DNA from: Jiella pacifica
GTDB taxonomy: Bacteria > Pseudomonadota > Alphaproteobacteria > Rhizobiales > Rhizobiaceae
Reading direction: 5' to 3'
Length of the DNA stretch: 64,000 bases
NCBI RefSeq assembly: GCF_010500815.1
Contig: NZ_JAAAMG010000019.1
Span: 44,454 to 108,453 of the forward strand
Position 1 is the stretch's first letter; each line of letters starts with the position of its first letter. The position numbers and the translations under genes were made by a program. Shown here in pieces: positions 44,790 to 63,873 of this stretch. The notes beneath the pieces were generated by a model. That model saw only the letters and a list, made by a program, of their open reading frames with translations, was not told the origin of the DNA and ran no database searches.

Positions 44790-45119
44790 TCAATGCCCGA
44801 GCGTCGAGGAGAACAGGTTGATGACGAGGACGCCCGCGACGATCAGGCCGAGACCGAGGAAGCCGGCGTAGTCGATTTGGACGCGGAACCAGAAGAGGTC
44901 GATCATCGCCAGGAGCGCGATGCCGCAGCCGGACCAGATGGCATAGACGATGCCGACCGGCATGGTGCGCAACGGCAGCGACAGGAAGTAGAAGGCGAAG
45001 GCGTAGAAAAAGACCGTCAGCAGCGACGGCCACAGCCGGGTGAACCCCATGGACGACTTCAGAGCACTCGTTCCGATGATCTCGCAGACGATGGCAACGC
45101 CGAGATAGACCGCATTCAT
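44790..45119 (-). CDS. small multidrug resistance (SMR) family transporter
   Basis: The 109-residue protein has four membrane helices and the essential Glu13 in I-V-C-E-I-I-G-T-S-A-L-K-S-S, plus A-I-W-S-G-C-G, as in EmrE/SugE/Gdx proteins. It exports cationic drugs or guanidinium by proton antiport as a dimer; the substrate class cannot be set here. The gene lies upstream of the UDG gene on the same strand, 40 bases apart, and diverges from ETF-QO. Confidence 0.92.
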   Translation of the reverse strand: MNAVYLGVAIVCEIIGTSALKSSMGFTRLWPSLLTVFFYAFAFYFLSLPLRTMPVGIVYAIWSGCGIALLAMIDLFWFRVQIDYAGFLGLGLIVAGVLVINLFSSTLGH

Positions 45120-45343
45120 GACACCTGCTCCGCCACCGAAAGACGTCGCCGTCTGTACCACCGGGCGAGGCGGGCGCGTCAATCCGATCGCGGGCGCCAC
45201 GGCCGGCAATCGCCCCTTGCGCTTCGACCTTTCGAACGAAAGGACTAGAACAATCCCAAATCTGGCGGCTAAGAAGGCCGCAGGCGCACTCCGCCGAAGG
45301 CTCGTGGCCGGACGGGGCGATGAGAGAGTTCAAGGGAGACGAC

Positions 45344-47005
45344 ATGAGTGAAGCTGCGGAGTTGCCGGAACGCGAATCGATGGAATTCGACGTCGTCATC
45401 GTCGGCGCCGGGCCGGCCGGCCTTGCGGCAGCGATCCGGCTGAAGCAGATCGACCCCGAGATCTCCGTCGTGGTGCTGGAGAAGGGCGCCGAGGTCGGCG
45501 CGCATGTCCTGTCCGGCAACGTCCTCGATCCCTCCGCCCTCGACCGGCTGCTGCCGGAATGGCGACAGGAAGAGACTCCGATCAAGACCGCCGTCACCGA
45601 GGACCGGTTCTTCCTCTACGGGCCGCACGGCTCGGTCCGCCTGCCGAACTTCGCGCTGCCGAAACTGATGTCGAACCACGGCAACTTCGTCGTCTCGCTC
45701 GGCCTCGTCTGCAAGTGGATGGCCGAGAAGGCCGAAGCCCTCGGCGTGGAGATCTATCCGGGCTTTGCCGCCTCCGAGCTGCTGTTCGACGAGAACAACA
45801 CCGTCGTCGGCGTCGCCACCGGCGATATGGGCGTGACGCGGACCGGCGAGCCCGGCCCGATGTATCAGCGCGGCATGGCGCTTCTCGGCAAATACGTCTT
45901 CCTGGGGGAGGGCGTGCGCGGCTCGCTCGCCAAGCAGGTGATCAACGCCTACGGCCTCGACCAGGGCCGCGAGCCGGCGAAGTTCGGCCTCGGCATCAAG
46001 GAGCTCTGGGAGATCGATCCGGCGAAGTCGAAGCCCGGCCGGATCGAGCATTCCTTCGGCTGGCCGCTGGACGACAAGACCGGCGGCGGCTCGTTTCTCT
46101 ACCATCTCGGCGACAATCAGGTCTATGTCGGCTTCGTCGTTCACCTGAACTACCAGAACCCCTATCTCTCGCCCTTCGAGGAGTTCCAGCGCTTCAAGAC
46201 CCACCCGGACGTCGCCGAGCTTCTGAAGGGCGGCAAGCGCATCGCCTATGGCGCCAGGGCCATCACCGAGGGCGGCTGGCAGTCGGTGCCGAAGCTGGTG
46301 TTTCCGGGCGGGGCGCTGATCGGCTGTTCGGCCGGCTTCGTCAACGTGCCGCGCATCAAGGGTGTCCACAACGCCATGACCTCGGGCATGCTGGCCGCCG
46401 AAAAGGCCGCCGAGGCGCTGAAGGCGGGCCGCTCGCGTGACCAGCTCAGCGATTATGACGAAGCGTGGCGCTCCTCGCCGATCGGCGCGGACCTGAAGCC
46501 GGTCCGGAACGTCAAGCCGCTCTGGTCGCAATACGGCACGCGCATCGGCATCATGCTGGGCGGCCTCGACATGTGGACCAACTCGCTGTTCGGTTTCTCC
46601 TTCTTCGGCACCAAGAAGCACGGCAAGCCGGACTACGCCTGCCTCGAGCCGGCGGAGAAGCACCAGGCCATCGCCTATCCCAAGCCGGATGGCGAACTGA
46701 CCTTCGACAAGGTTTCCTCGGTCTATCTGTCGAACACCAATCACGAGGAGGACCAGTTGGTGCACCTCCAGGTGAAGGATCCGGCGTTGCAGAAGTCGTC
46801 CGAACTCGGCGTCTATGCCGGGCCGTCGCAGCGCTACTGCCCGGCCGGAGTCTACGAGTGGGTGAAAGAGAACGGCGAGGACAAGTTCGTGATCAACGCC
46901 CAGAACTGCGTCCACTGCAAGACCTGCGACATCAAGGATCCCAACCAGAACATCAACTGGGTCCCGCCCCAGGGCGGCGAAGGTCCGGTCTACGAGGTGA
47001 TGTGA
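45344..47005 (+). CDS. electron-transfer flavoprotein:ubiquinone oxidoreductase
   Basis: The 553-residue membrane-associated enzyme passes electrons from reduced ETF to ubiquinone, linking fatty-acid and amino-acid oxidation to respiration. It has an FAD fold V-V-I-V-G-A-G-P-A-G-L-A-A-A, the substrate segment G-A-H-V-L-S-G-N-V, P-G-G-A-L-I-G-C-S-A-G-F-V-N, and a C-terminal [4Fe-4S] domain with R-Y-C-P-A-G-V-Y and C-V-H-C-K-T-C-D-I-K-D-P. The ATG at 45344 follows AAGGGA. ETF subunit genes are not adjacent. Confidence 0.96.
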   Translation: MSEAAELPERESMEFDVVIVGAGPAGLAAAIRLKQIDPEISVVVLEKGAEVGAHVLSGNVLDPSALDRLLPEWRQEETPIKTAVTEDRFFLYGPHGSVRLPNFALPKLMSNHGNFVVSLGLVCKWMAEKAEALGVEIYPGFAASELLFDENNTVVGVATGDMGVTRTGEPGPMYQRGMALLGKYVFLGEGVRGSLAKQVINAYGLDQGREPAKFGLGIKELWEIDPAKSKPGRIEHSFGWPLDDKTGGGSFLYHLGDNQVYVGFVVHLNYQNPYLSPFEEFQRFKTHPDVAELLKGGKRIAYGARAITEGGWQSVPKLVFPGGALIGCSAGFVNVPRIKGVHNAMTSGMLAAEKAAEALKAGRSRDQLSDYDEAWRSSPIGADLKPVRNVKPLWSQYGTRIGIMLGGLDMWTNSLFGFSFFGTKKHGKPDYACLEPAEKHQAIAYPKPDGELTFDKVSSVYLSNTNHEEDQLVHLQVKDPALQKSSELGVYAGPSQRYCPAGVYEWVKENGEDKFVINAQNCVHCKTCDIKDPNQNINWVPPQGGEGPVYEVM

Positions 47006-47169
47006 GTCGGTGGACGGGGTGGGGCGGGCTCGGTCCTGGCCTTGCGGAGCAAAGCGCCCCGTCCCATATCGCTCCACACCGGCCGGACCAGAGTTCAGCG
47101 CCGAAAGCCGCGCCTGTGGACGGTCTTCGCATTTACCATATGTTCACGACTTTTCGCATGGCGGGGGGC

Positions 47170-47198
47170 TTGTGAATCGTGGCGAAGGCCGCTAGAAA
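47170..47198 (+). promoter_or_regulatory. candidate promoter of secE-nusG
   Basis: TTGTGA at 47170-47175 and TAGAAA at 47193-47198 are separated by 17 bases. This predicts a start near 47205 and a leader of about 60 bases before secE. Each hexamer matches consensus at 4 of 6 positions. Confidence 0.45.
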
Positions 47199-47215
47199 GC
47201 GCTTTCCTAAGGAAA
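47195..47215 (+). repeat. two overlapping palindromes upstream of secE
   Basis: GAAAGCGCTTTC (47195-47206) is a perfect palindrome, and TTTCC-TAA-GGAAA (47203-47215) overlaps its right end. As RNA the two could form mutually exclusive short hairpins near the transcript start; as DNA either could be an operator. Confidence 0.45.
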
Positions 47216-47267
47216 CGGCGCGTGGGGTGTTGAGACACTCTTCACGCGCTTTAGCCGTGAGCAGTTT

Positions 47268-47465
47268 ATGGCCAGGACAAATCCCTTCAAATTTCTGGAG
47301 CAGGTGCGTTCGGAGACATCGAAGGTAACTTGGCCGACTCGGCGCGAAACCATGATCTCGACCGTGATGGTGTTTATCATGGTGACATTCGCGGCGGCGT
47401 TCTTTTTCATCGCGGATCAGGCGCTCGGCTATGCCGTCGGTCTGATCATGAATGCGGGCGTTTGA
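47268..47465 (+). CDS. secE: preprotein translocase subunit SecE
   Basis: The 65-residue single-span protein has the conserved amphipathic lead-in F-L-E-Q-V-R-S-E-T-S-K-V-T-W-P-T-R-R-E-T, followed by one membrane helix (about 29-60). It stabilises SecY in the Sec channel. It is the short, one-helix form usual outside enterobacteria. It begins the secE-nusG-ribosomal block. No tRNA-Trp gene precedes it, unlike in many relatives. Confidence 0.95.
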   Translation: MARTNPFKFLEQVRSETSKVTWPTRRETMISTVMVFIMVTFAAAFFFIADQALGYAVGLIMNAGV

Positions 47466-47493
47466 CGCTGCCGCAGGAGATATCGAAGTTTTC

Positions 47494-48024
47494 ATGACCG
47501 CCCGCTGGTACATCGTCCACGCTTATTCGAATTTCGAAAAGAAGGTGGCCGAATCCATCGAGGAGCAGGCCCGCCAAAAGGGACTCTCCGACAAGTTCGA
47601 GAAGATCCTCGTGCCCACCGAGAAGGTGGTCGAGGTGCGTCGTGGCCGCAAGGTCGACGCCGAACGCAAGTTCTTCCCCGGCTATGTCCTCGTCAAGGCC
47701 GAGCTGACCGACCAGGTCTTCTCGCTGATCAAGAACACGCCGAAGGTCACCGGATTCCTCGGGCCGGACAATCGGCCCGTGCCGATCTCCGAGGCCGAAG
47801 CGAACCACATTCTCAGCCAGGTTCAGGACGGTGTGGAGCGGCCAAAGCCGACCATGTCCTTCGACATCGGCGAGAATGTCCGCGTCTCCGACGGGCCGTT
47901 CGCCTCGTTCAACGGCGTCGTTCAGGAAGTCGATCAGGAGCGGGCGCGCCTCAAGGTGGAGGTTTCGATCTTCGGGCGGGCGACGCCGGTCGATCTCGAA
48001 TTCGGCCAGGTCGAAAAGACCTGA
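47494..48024 (+). CDS. nusG: transcription termination/antitermination protein NusG
   Basis: The 176-residue protein has the NGN domain (W-Y-I-V-H-A-Y-S-N-F-E-K-K-V-A, F-F-P-G-Y-V-L-V-K) and a KOW domain (G-E-N-V-R-V-S-D-G-P-F-A-S-F-N-G-V-V). NusG binds RNA polymerase, suppresses pausing and links it to Rho or the ribosome. The ATG at 47494 gives the standard N-terminus M-T-A-R-W-Y; AGGAGA lies somewhat far upstream (13 bases). Confidence 0.97.
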   Translation: MTARWYIVHAYSNFEKKVAESIEEQARQKGLSDKFEKILVPTEKVVEVRRGRKVDAERKFFPGYVLVKAELTDQVFSLIKNTPKVTGFLGPDNRPVPISEAEANHILSQVQDGVERPKPTMSFDIGENVRVSDGPFASFNGVVQEVDQERARLKVEVSIFGRATPVDLEFGQVEKT

Positions 48025-48173
48025 CCGGAAATTGGCGGCCGGCCCTGCGCCGGCGCCATGATCGTGCGGGAGGCGACGTGGGCTCTTCAAGCCGGCCCAT
48101 CATCCGCCGCACCGCGCGGGCTGCGAACCGCCGGAGGCTCCGCGCCCCGGCATGAAACAAGAAGGCAGGAAAA

Positions 48174-48602
48174 ATGGCTAAGAAGGTAGCGGGCCAGCTG
48201 AAGCTGCAGGTCGCGGCCGGTTCGGCGACGCCGTCGCCCCCGATCGGTCCGGCGCTCGGTCAGCGCGGCATCAACATCATGGAATTCTGCAAGTCGTTCA
48301 ACGCGCAGACGCAGGAGATGGAGAAGGGGCAGCCGATCCCCGTCGTCATCACCTACTATCAGGACAAGTCCTTCACCTTCGCGATGAAGACGCCGCCGGT
48401 GAGCTACTTCCTGAAGAAGGCGGCGAACCTGAAGTCCGGCTCCAAGACCCCGGGCAAGGCCAGCGCCGGCTCGATCTCCCGCGACCAGCTTCGCGAGATC
48501 GCCGAGAAGAAGATGGTCGACCTCAACGCCAACGATCTCGACGGCGCGATGGCGATGATCGAGGGCTCGGCCCGCTCGATGGGTCTCGAGGTTACGGAGT
48601 AA
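48174..48602 (+). CDS. rplK: 50S ribosomal protein L11
   Basis: The 142-residue protein has the L11 N-terminal domain ([24 protein letters not shown]) and the RNA-binding C-terminal domain (A-N-D-L-D-G-A-M). L11 forms the GTPase-associated centre with 23S rRNA and the L10-L12 stalk. Its ATG follows AAGAAGGCAGG. rplA starts 5 bases after its stop. Confidence 0.98.
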   Translation: MAKKVAGQLKLQVAAGSATPSPPIGPALGQRGINIMEFCKSFNAQTQEMEKGQPIPVVITYYQDKSFTFAMKTPPVSYFLKKAANLKSGSKTPGKASAGSISRDQLREIAEKKMVDLNANDLDGAMAMIEGSARSMGLEVTE

Positions 48603-48607
48603 GAACG

Positions 48608-49315
48608 ATGGCAAAGATCGGCAAGCGTATCCGCTCCGCCCGCGACGGCATCGAGCGCACCAAACTCTACGGCCTCGATGAAGCGATCGAGATGATCAAG
48701 GGCAAGGCCAGCGTCAAGTTCGACGAGACCATCGAGGTCGCGATGAATCTCGGCGTCGACCCGCGCCACGCCGACCAGATGGTCCGCGGCGTCGTCAACC
48801 TGCCGAACGGCACCGGCCGCACCGTCCGCGTCGCCGTCTTCGCGCGCGGCGACAAGGCCGACGAGGCCAAGGCAGCCGGCGCCGACATCGTCGGTGCGGA
48901 GGATCTCGTCGCCGAGATCCAGGCCGGCAACATCAATTTCGACCGCGCTATCGCGACGCCCGACATGATGGGTCTCGTCGGTCGCCTCGGCAAGGTGCTT
49001 GGCCCGCGCGGCCTGATGCCGAACCCGCGCGTCGGCACCGTGACCCCGGACGTCACCGCCGCCGTCAAGGCATCGAAGGGCGGCGCCGTCGAGTTTCGCG
49101 TCGAGAAGGCCGGTATCGTCCATGCCGGCGTCGGCAAGGTCTCGTTCGGCTCCGATGCGATCGCGCAGAACATCCGAGCCTTCGCCGATGCGGTGAACAA
49201 GGCCAAGCCCTCGGGCGCCAAGGGCAACTACGTCAAGCGCGTGGCGATCTCTTCGACCATGGGGCCTGGGGTCAAGATCGACCCGTCGACGCTTTCGGTT
49301 CAGGCTTCGGCCTGA
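48608..49315 (+). CDS. rplA: 50S ribosomal protein L1
   Basis: The 235-residue protein has L1 motifs [32 protein letters not shown] and [12 protein letters not shown]1 forms the mobile stalk at the E site and in many bacteria represses its own rplKA mRNA. It is spaced 5 bases after rplK. A hairpin follows within the leader of rplJ. Confidence 0.98.
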   Translation: MAKIGKRIRSARDGIERTKLYGLDEAIEMIKGKASVKFDETIEVAMNLGVDPRHADQMVRGVVNLPNGTGRTVRVAVFARGDKADEAKAAGADIVGAEDLVAEIQAGNINFDRAIATPDMMGLVGRLGKVLGPRGLMPNPRVGTVTPDVTAAVKASKGGAVEFRVEKAGIVHAGVGKVSFGSDAIAQNIRAFADAVNKAKPSGAKGNYVKRVAISSTMGPGVKIDPSTLSVQASA

Positions 49316-49690
49316 CCTTACAATCGTTTCGCGCGCTTCCTATATCGGGGGCTTCGCGAACGACCAGAGTTCCGGGTTCGCCCGGGAATGGAAAGGCCTT
49401 CCGGGGCCTTTCAAGCATGCCTGTCCGAGATTGTGGGCGATCGCGGGTCTCTTCGAGGCGCCGGTCATAATCGTCAGAAAGCCTGCATGAGACGGGGAAG
49501 AACCGTATTCCCGGCGACGAGCCGGAAGCGGGTTCGAACTCCGAATGCCTTGCGCCGCCCGTAGGTTCCATCCTGCGTGTCACGGGCGAGGGGACAGGAT
49601 CTCCGAGCGTCGTCCGGGTGATCCGGGCGGCAAAAGGCAATCCGGCCGAAACGTTCCGAAGGGGATGTCTCGGCCAACTGGAGAGAGGCA
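49316..49690 (+). promoter_or_regulatory. rplJL leader region (possible L10 autoregulatory RNA)
   Basis: These 375 bases separate rplA from rplJ. A hairpin with 8-bp stem GAAAGGCC/GGCCTTTC (49391-49412) may end rplKA transcripts. The rest should hold the rplJL promoter and, by analogy with other bacteria, an L10-L12 binding leader; I could not identify the kink-turn with certainty. No gene is supported. Confidence 0.45.
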
Positions 49691-50209
49691 GTGGAAAGAG
49701 CGGAAAAGCGCGAATTCGTCACGACCCTCAACGAGACCTTCAAAGTCTCGTCGACGATCGTCGTGGCCCACTATGCCGGCCTCACCGTGGCGCAGATGAA
49801 CGACTATCGTTCGAAGATGCGTCAGGCGGGTGGGTCCGTCAAAGTCGCGAAGAACCGTCTTGCCAAGATCGCTCTTCAAGGCACGGACGCCGAAGGCATC
49901 TCGAACCTGTTCGAGGGCCAGACACTGATCGCTTATTCGAGCGATCCAGTGGTGGCGGCCAAGGTCACCAACGATTTCGCCAAGGGTAACGACAAGCTCG
50001 TGATCCTCGGCGGAGCGATGGGGACCTCAACCCTCGATGCGGACGGTGTGAAGGCTCTCGCCTCGCTGCCGTCGCTGGATGAACTGCGGGCGAAGCTCGT
50101 CGGCATGATTCAGACGCCGGCTACGCGCATCGCCGGGGTGGTCCAGGCACCTGCGGCTCAGCTCGCACGCGTGTTCGGGGCATATGCCAAGAAGGACGAG
50201 GCGGCGTGA
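49691..50209 (+). CDS. rplJ: 50S ribosomal protein L10
   Basis: The 172-residue stalk-base protein begins with GTG after GAGAGAGG and reads [10 protein letters not shown], the usual alphaproteobacterial start. Motifs [22 protein letters not shown] and a C-terminal helix for L7/L12 dimers are present. L10 holds L12 on 23S rRNA and often represses its own mRNA. The GTG start may help limit its rate relative to rplL. Confidence 0.97.
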   Translation: MERAEKREFVTTLNETFKVSSTIVVAHYAGLTVAQMNDYRSKMRQAGGSVKVAKNRLAKIALQGTDAEGISNLFEGQTLIAYSSDPVVAAKVTNDFAKGNDKLVILGGAMGTSTLDADGVKALASLPSLDELRAKLVGMIQTPATRIAGVVQAPAAQLARVFGAYAKKDEAA

Positions 50210-50260
50210 GGTTGGTTCCTCGCTGCTCAAACCAAAGTTCGAACCTGAAGGAAAATTCAA

Positions 50261-50635
50261 ATGGCTGATCTCGCCAAGATCGTTGAAGACCTGTCGAGCC
50301 TGACCGTCCTCGAGGCGGCCGAGCTTTCGAAGATGCTGGAAGAGAAGTGGGGCGTCTCCGCCGCCGCTCCGGTGGCGGTCGCCGCTGCCGGCGGTGCGGC
50401 GCCTGCCGAGGCTGCCGAGGAGCAGACGGAGTTCAACGTCATCCTCGCTTCCGCCGGCGCGCAGAAGATCAACGTCATCAAGGAAGTCCGCGCGCTCACG
50501 GGTCTTGGCCTCAAGGAAGCCAAGGACCTCGTCGACAACGCGCCCAAGCCCGTCAAGGAAGGCGTCGACAAGGCCGAGGCACAGAAGATCAAGGACCAGC
50601 TCGAGAAGGCTGGTGCGACGGTCGAAGTCAAGTAA
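50261..50635 (+). CDS. rplL: 50S ribosomal protein L7/L12
   Basis: The 124-residue acidic protein has the N-terminal dimerisation helix, an Ala/Pro hinge (about 36-52) and the C-terminal domain [23 protein letters not shown]. It recruits translation factors to the ribosome. Its ATG follows GAAGGAAAA, a stronger site than that of rplJ, as expected for a protein needed in four or more copies. Confidence 0.98.
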   Translation: MADLAKIVEDLSSLTVLEAAELSKMLEEKWGVSAAAPVAVAAAGGAAPAEAAEEQTEFNVILASAGAQKINVIKEVRALTGLGLKEAKDLVDNAPKPVKEGVDKAEAQKIKDQLEKAGATVEVK

Positions 50636-51110
50636 TCGCGGCTCGCCCGCGGTTTGCGACGAAAATCCGGTGGGCGGGACGGCGGTTTGCCGTCCCGCCT
50701 TCCGTGCCTGCTGAATGGCTTGTCCGCGGACGATCGAACGGCAGGCGGAAGACTGCGATCGTCCACAGGTGGGACGGTTCAGGTGCGGGTCGAGGGACGG
50801 ATCTCCCGACCTCCGTCGGTGCACATGGCGCCGGTGCGCTTCGCAAGGAGTGTGCGGAGGTTCGGAGATGCGGGCCTGAAGGCTCGAAGAACGACGCGGT
50901 CCCGCTCGCATGAGGGCGGGGTCGTTGCCGGCCGGTCCTGGTGACGCGGTGGGCGTCTCGGGTGATCCGGGATCGAAATCCGGCCTCGGCCGGCGCTGGG
51001 CGGAGAGCCCCGACAGTTTCACCGCGGCGACGCGGAAACCCCTCGCGTAAAGAGGGATAGCAGGGTCAGCCCTTGGGTCAAGGGCGAAGGCGTTACGAGA
51101 AGGAGCGACG
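50636..51110 (+). other. structured rplL-rpoB intercistronic region
   Basis: This 475-base region has no gene. Besides the hairpin at 50673 it holds a bulged hairpin (AACGAC/GTCGTT plus CCCGC/GCGGG, 50890-50926) and a tight 7-bp hairpin GCCCTTG/CAAGGGC (51069-51085) just before the rpoB ribosome site. It may adjust rpoBC expression relative to rplJL, as the E. coli intercistronic region does. Confidence 0.45.
50673..50702 (+). terminator. strong hairpin after rplL (attenuator candidate)
   Basis: GGCGGGACGGC (50673-50683) pairs perfectly with GCCGTCCCGCC (50689-50699) across a 5-base loop. It lies 38 bases after rplL and is followed only by TTCC, so it may attenuate rather than fully stop transcription into rpoB or serve as an RNase III site. 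Confidence 0.55.
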
Positions 51111-55259
<4,149 letters not shown>

Positions 55260-55286
55260 CCGACGAAGCAAGCCTCGGAGGGTGTC

Positions 55287-55496
55287 ATGGCATTGATGAT
55301 GGGATCACTGTACGACGCCCTCCGTTCGGCAAATGTCGACGACGAGAAGGCGAGGAAAGCGGCCGAGGAGGTCGCGGACTTCCAGAAGCAGATTGCGGAT
55401 GTCCGTGCCGATCTCGGCACGATGAAGTGGATGCTCGGATTTCTGCTCGCCGCAAATGCCGGCATCATTTTCTTGTTGCTTCGACTCGTCGCCTGA
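55287..55496 (+). CDS. small coiled-coil membrane protein between rpoB and rpoC
   Basis: This 69-residue protein has a charged helix (about 14-45, heptad-like [18 protein letters not shown]) and a C-terminal membrane helix (48-67: [17 protein letters not shown]). It resembles short relatives of DUF1640/CCDC90-type proteins common in rhizobia, whose bacterial role is unknown. GGAGG stands 5 bases before the ATG and codon usage matches neighbours. It starts 27 bases after rpoB and ends 127 bases before rpoC, so it must be co-transcribed with the polymerase genes. Confidence 0.82.
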   Translation: MALMMGSLYDALRSANVDDEKARKAAEEVADFQKQIADVRADLGTMKWMLGFLLAANAGIIFLLLRLVA

Positions 55497-55623
55497 ACTT
55501 TTGCCTGGATCGCAGCGGATCCAGCGGGAAACTCGGAATCGCCCAAGGGCGCTTCGCCAAAACGTTCTTCATGCATCGCTGAGCGATGCCGCAGAGGCCC
55601 GAGGCCTCGATAAGGAGAAAGCC

Positions 55624-59820
<4,197 letters not shown>

Positions 59821-59862
59821 CGCTCGACCGGTAACCGTTGCCGGACCATCGACGTGACAGAT

Positions 59863-59897
59863 AAGGCCGCTTCCGAAAGGAGGCGGCCTTTCGCTTT
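59863..59897 (+). terminator. Rho-independent terminator after rpoC
   Basis: A 12-bp stem (AAGGCCGCTTCC at 59863-59874 with GGAGGCGGCCTT at 59879-59890, one wobble) is capped by a GAAA tetraloop and followed by TTTCGCTTT. It lies 42 bases after rpoC and should end the rpoBC transcript. Confidence 0.85.
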
Positions 59898-59947
59898 GTG
59901 GGACATGCTGGCATGACGCCTTCTTGGCGCAGGCATCGTGGGGTGTG

Positions 59948-60472
59948 ATGGAGACGAGGATGAAGACCGGGTCACAACGTCCAGGGATCGGCGAGAGGCA
60001 ACCCGAAGCCGTGAGAGCCGCCGACCTCGCCACGCTGCTCGCCCTCAACAACGACCATGCCGCCGAACTGTCGCTGCTCGACGCGGCGAGCTTCGAGCGC
60101 CTCCTCGGCAACGCCTTCCTGGCCCGCCAGAGCACGGGCGCGGACGCCTTCGTCGTAGCATTCGACGAGACCGGCGACTACGACAGCCCGAACTTCCTCT
60201 GGTTCAAGAAGCGCTACGAGCGCTTCCTCTACATCGACCGGGTGGTCGTCGCGCCGGCGGCGCGGGGGAGGGGCCTCGCGCGGGCGCTTTACGATTCGGT
60301 CTTTGCTGCAGCTGATTCTGCGGGAATCGGCCGGGTTGTCTGCGAAATCAACATAGACCCACCGAATCCGGCCTCTTTGCGCTTTCACGAGACGCTGGGT
60401 TTCCGCCAAGTCGGCGGGGCGACGCTCTATCCGAGCGGCAAGACCGTCGGATATCACGAGAGGACGCTCTGA
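59948..60472 (+). CDS. GNAT family N-acetyltransferase (COG3818-like)
   Basis: The 174-residue protein has the acetyl-CoA motif V-V-V-A-P-A-A-R-G-R-G-L-A-R-A-L-Y-D, then C-E-I-N-x-D-P-P-N-P-A-S-L-R-F-H-E-T-L-G-F-R-Q-V-G. The segment D-S-P-N-F-L-W-F-K-K-R-Y-E-R-F-L-Y-I-D-R is typical of the COG3818 predicted acetyltransferases, whose substrates are unknown. It lies between the rpoC terminator and the rpsL promoter, so it is probably a monocistronic insertion in the core block. ATG 59948 is preferred; 59960 is an alternative. Confidence 0.85.
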   Translation: METRMKTGSQRPGIGERQPEAVRAADLATLLALNNDHAAELSLLDAASFERLLGNAFLARQSTGADAFVVAFDETGDYDSPNFLWFKKRYERFLYIDRVVVAPAARGRGLARALYDSVFAAADSAGIGRVVCEINIDPPNPASLRFHETLGFRQVGGATLYPSGKTVGYHERTL

Positions 60473-60529
60473 CTGGGCGCCGATCCGGCATTTTCCGTCG
60501 GAATGAGCCGCTAATACGCCGTTCAGCGC

Positions 60530-60558
60530 TTGACGACCCGGGTGTGACGGTTTAGGAA
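60530..60558 (+). promoter_or_regulatory. candidate promoter of the rpsL operon
   Basis: CTTGACG with TTGACG at 60530-60535 is a strong alphaproteobacterial -35; a weak -10 TAGGAA (60553-60558) lies 17 bases downstream. It would give a leader of about 250 bases before rpsL within the otherwise empty 342-base region 60473-60814. Confidence 0.5.
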
Positions 60559-60814
60559 CGCCCCAACAAAGCCGATGTGAGACCGATTTTTCCTGTCGAC
60601 GCCAAGTCCGGGAAGCAGCCGCCTCAAACAAGGCTTCGTTCAACGAGACGTCAATCTCTGGCGCATGATCGCTCGCGGTCCTCTGCTTCTCGTCGGGCTG
60701 TTCGCTGAAGGAGGCGAACTCGTGCCCGACTTCGTGCATGGCGAAGTCCGCTTCGTCAGGCGCGTTGGCGCCTCGTTATGGACCTGGGACTGAAAGACTT
60801 AGAGGTAGGGTTGG

Positions 60815-61186
60815 ATGCCGACCATCAACCAATTGATCCGGAAGCCGCGTGTCCGGCCGACCGAGCGAAACACGGTCCCGGCTCTCGAGGCGAACCCACA
60901 GAAGCGCGGCGTCTGCACGCGCGTATACACGACCACGCCGAAGAAGCCGAACTCGGCGCTTCGTAAGGTCGCCAAGGTGCGCCTCGTCAATGGCTACGAA
61001 GTCATCGGCTACATTCCGGGCGAGGGTCATAACCTTCAGGAGCACTCCGTGGTGATGATCCGCGGCGGCCGCGTGAAGGACCTTCCCGGCGTGCGTTACC
61101 ACATCATTCGCGGCGTGCTGGATACCCAGGGCGTGAAGAACCGGAAGCAGCGGCGCTCGAAGTACGGCGCCAAGCGTCCGAAGTAA
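60815..61186 (+). CDS. rpsL: 30S ribosomal protein S12
   Basis: The 123-residue protein has the S12 core [18 protein letters not shown] and [13 protein letters not shown]. Lys43 and Lys88 are the wild-type, streptomycin-sensitive residues. S12 monitors codon-anticodon pairing at the decoding centre. GAGGTAGGG precedes the ATG. It heads the str operon rpsL-rpsG-fusA-tuf. Confidence 0.98.
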   Translation: MPTINQLIRKPRVRPTERNTVPALEANPQKRGVCTRVYTTTPKKPNSALRKVAKVRLVNGYEVIGYIPGEGHNLQEHSVVMIRGGRVKDLPGVRYHIIRGVLDTQGVKNRKQRRSKYGAKRPK

Positions 61187-61205
61187 GCCAGTCGCGACCA
61201 GTTGA

Positions 61206-61688
<483 letters not shown>

Positions 61689-61718
61689 TTCTGGCTTCCA
61701 TCTGAAAGGCGACGCCCC

Positions 61719-63809
<2,091 letters not shown>

Positions 63810-63873
63810 GGACCCTTTCAGGTCGGACCGGTTCGGCCCTTGTGGGCCAAGATGAAATGAATGGAGTGGCACT

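Noticed and set aside
47006..47267. Expected tRNA-Trp before secE
   Set aside because: No cloverleaf can be drawn here; the common rhizobial tRNA-Trp is simply not at this position.
49516..49545. TTCGAA-containing motif resembling a tRNA T loop
   Set aside because: The flanking bases do not form a T stem or acceptor stem.
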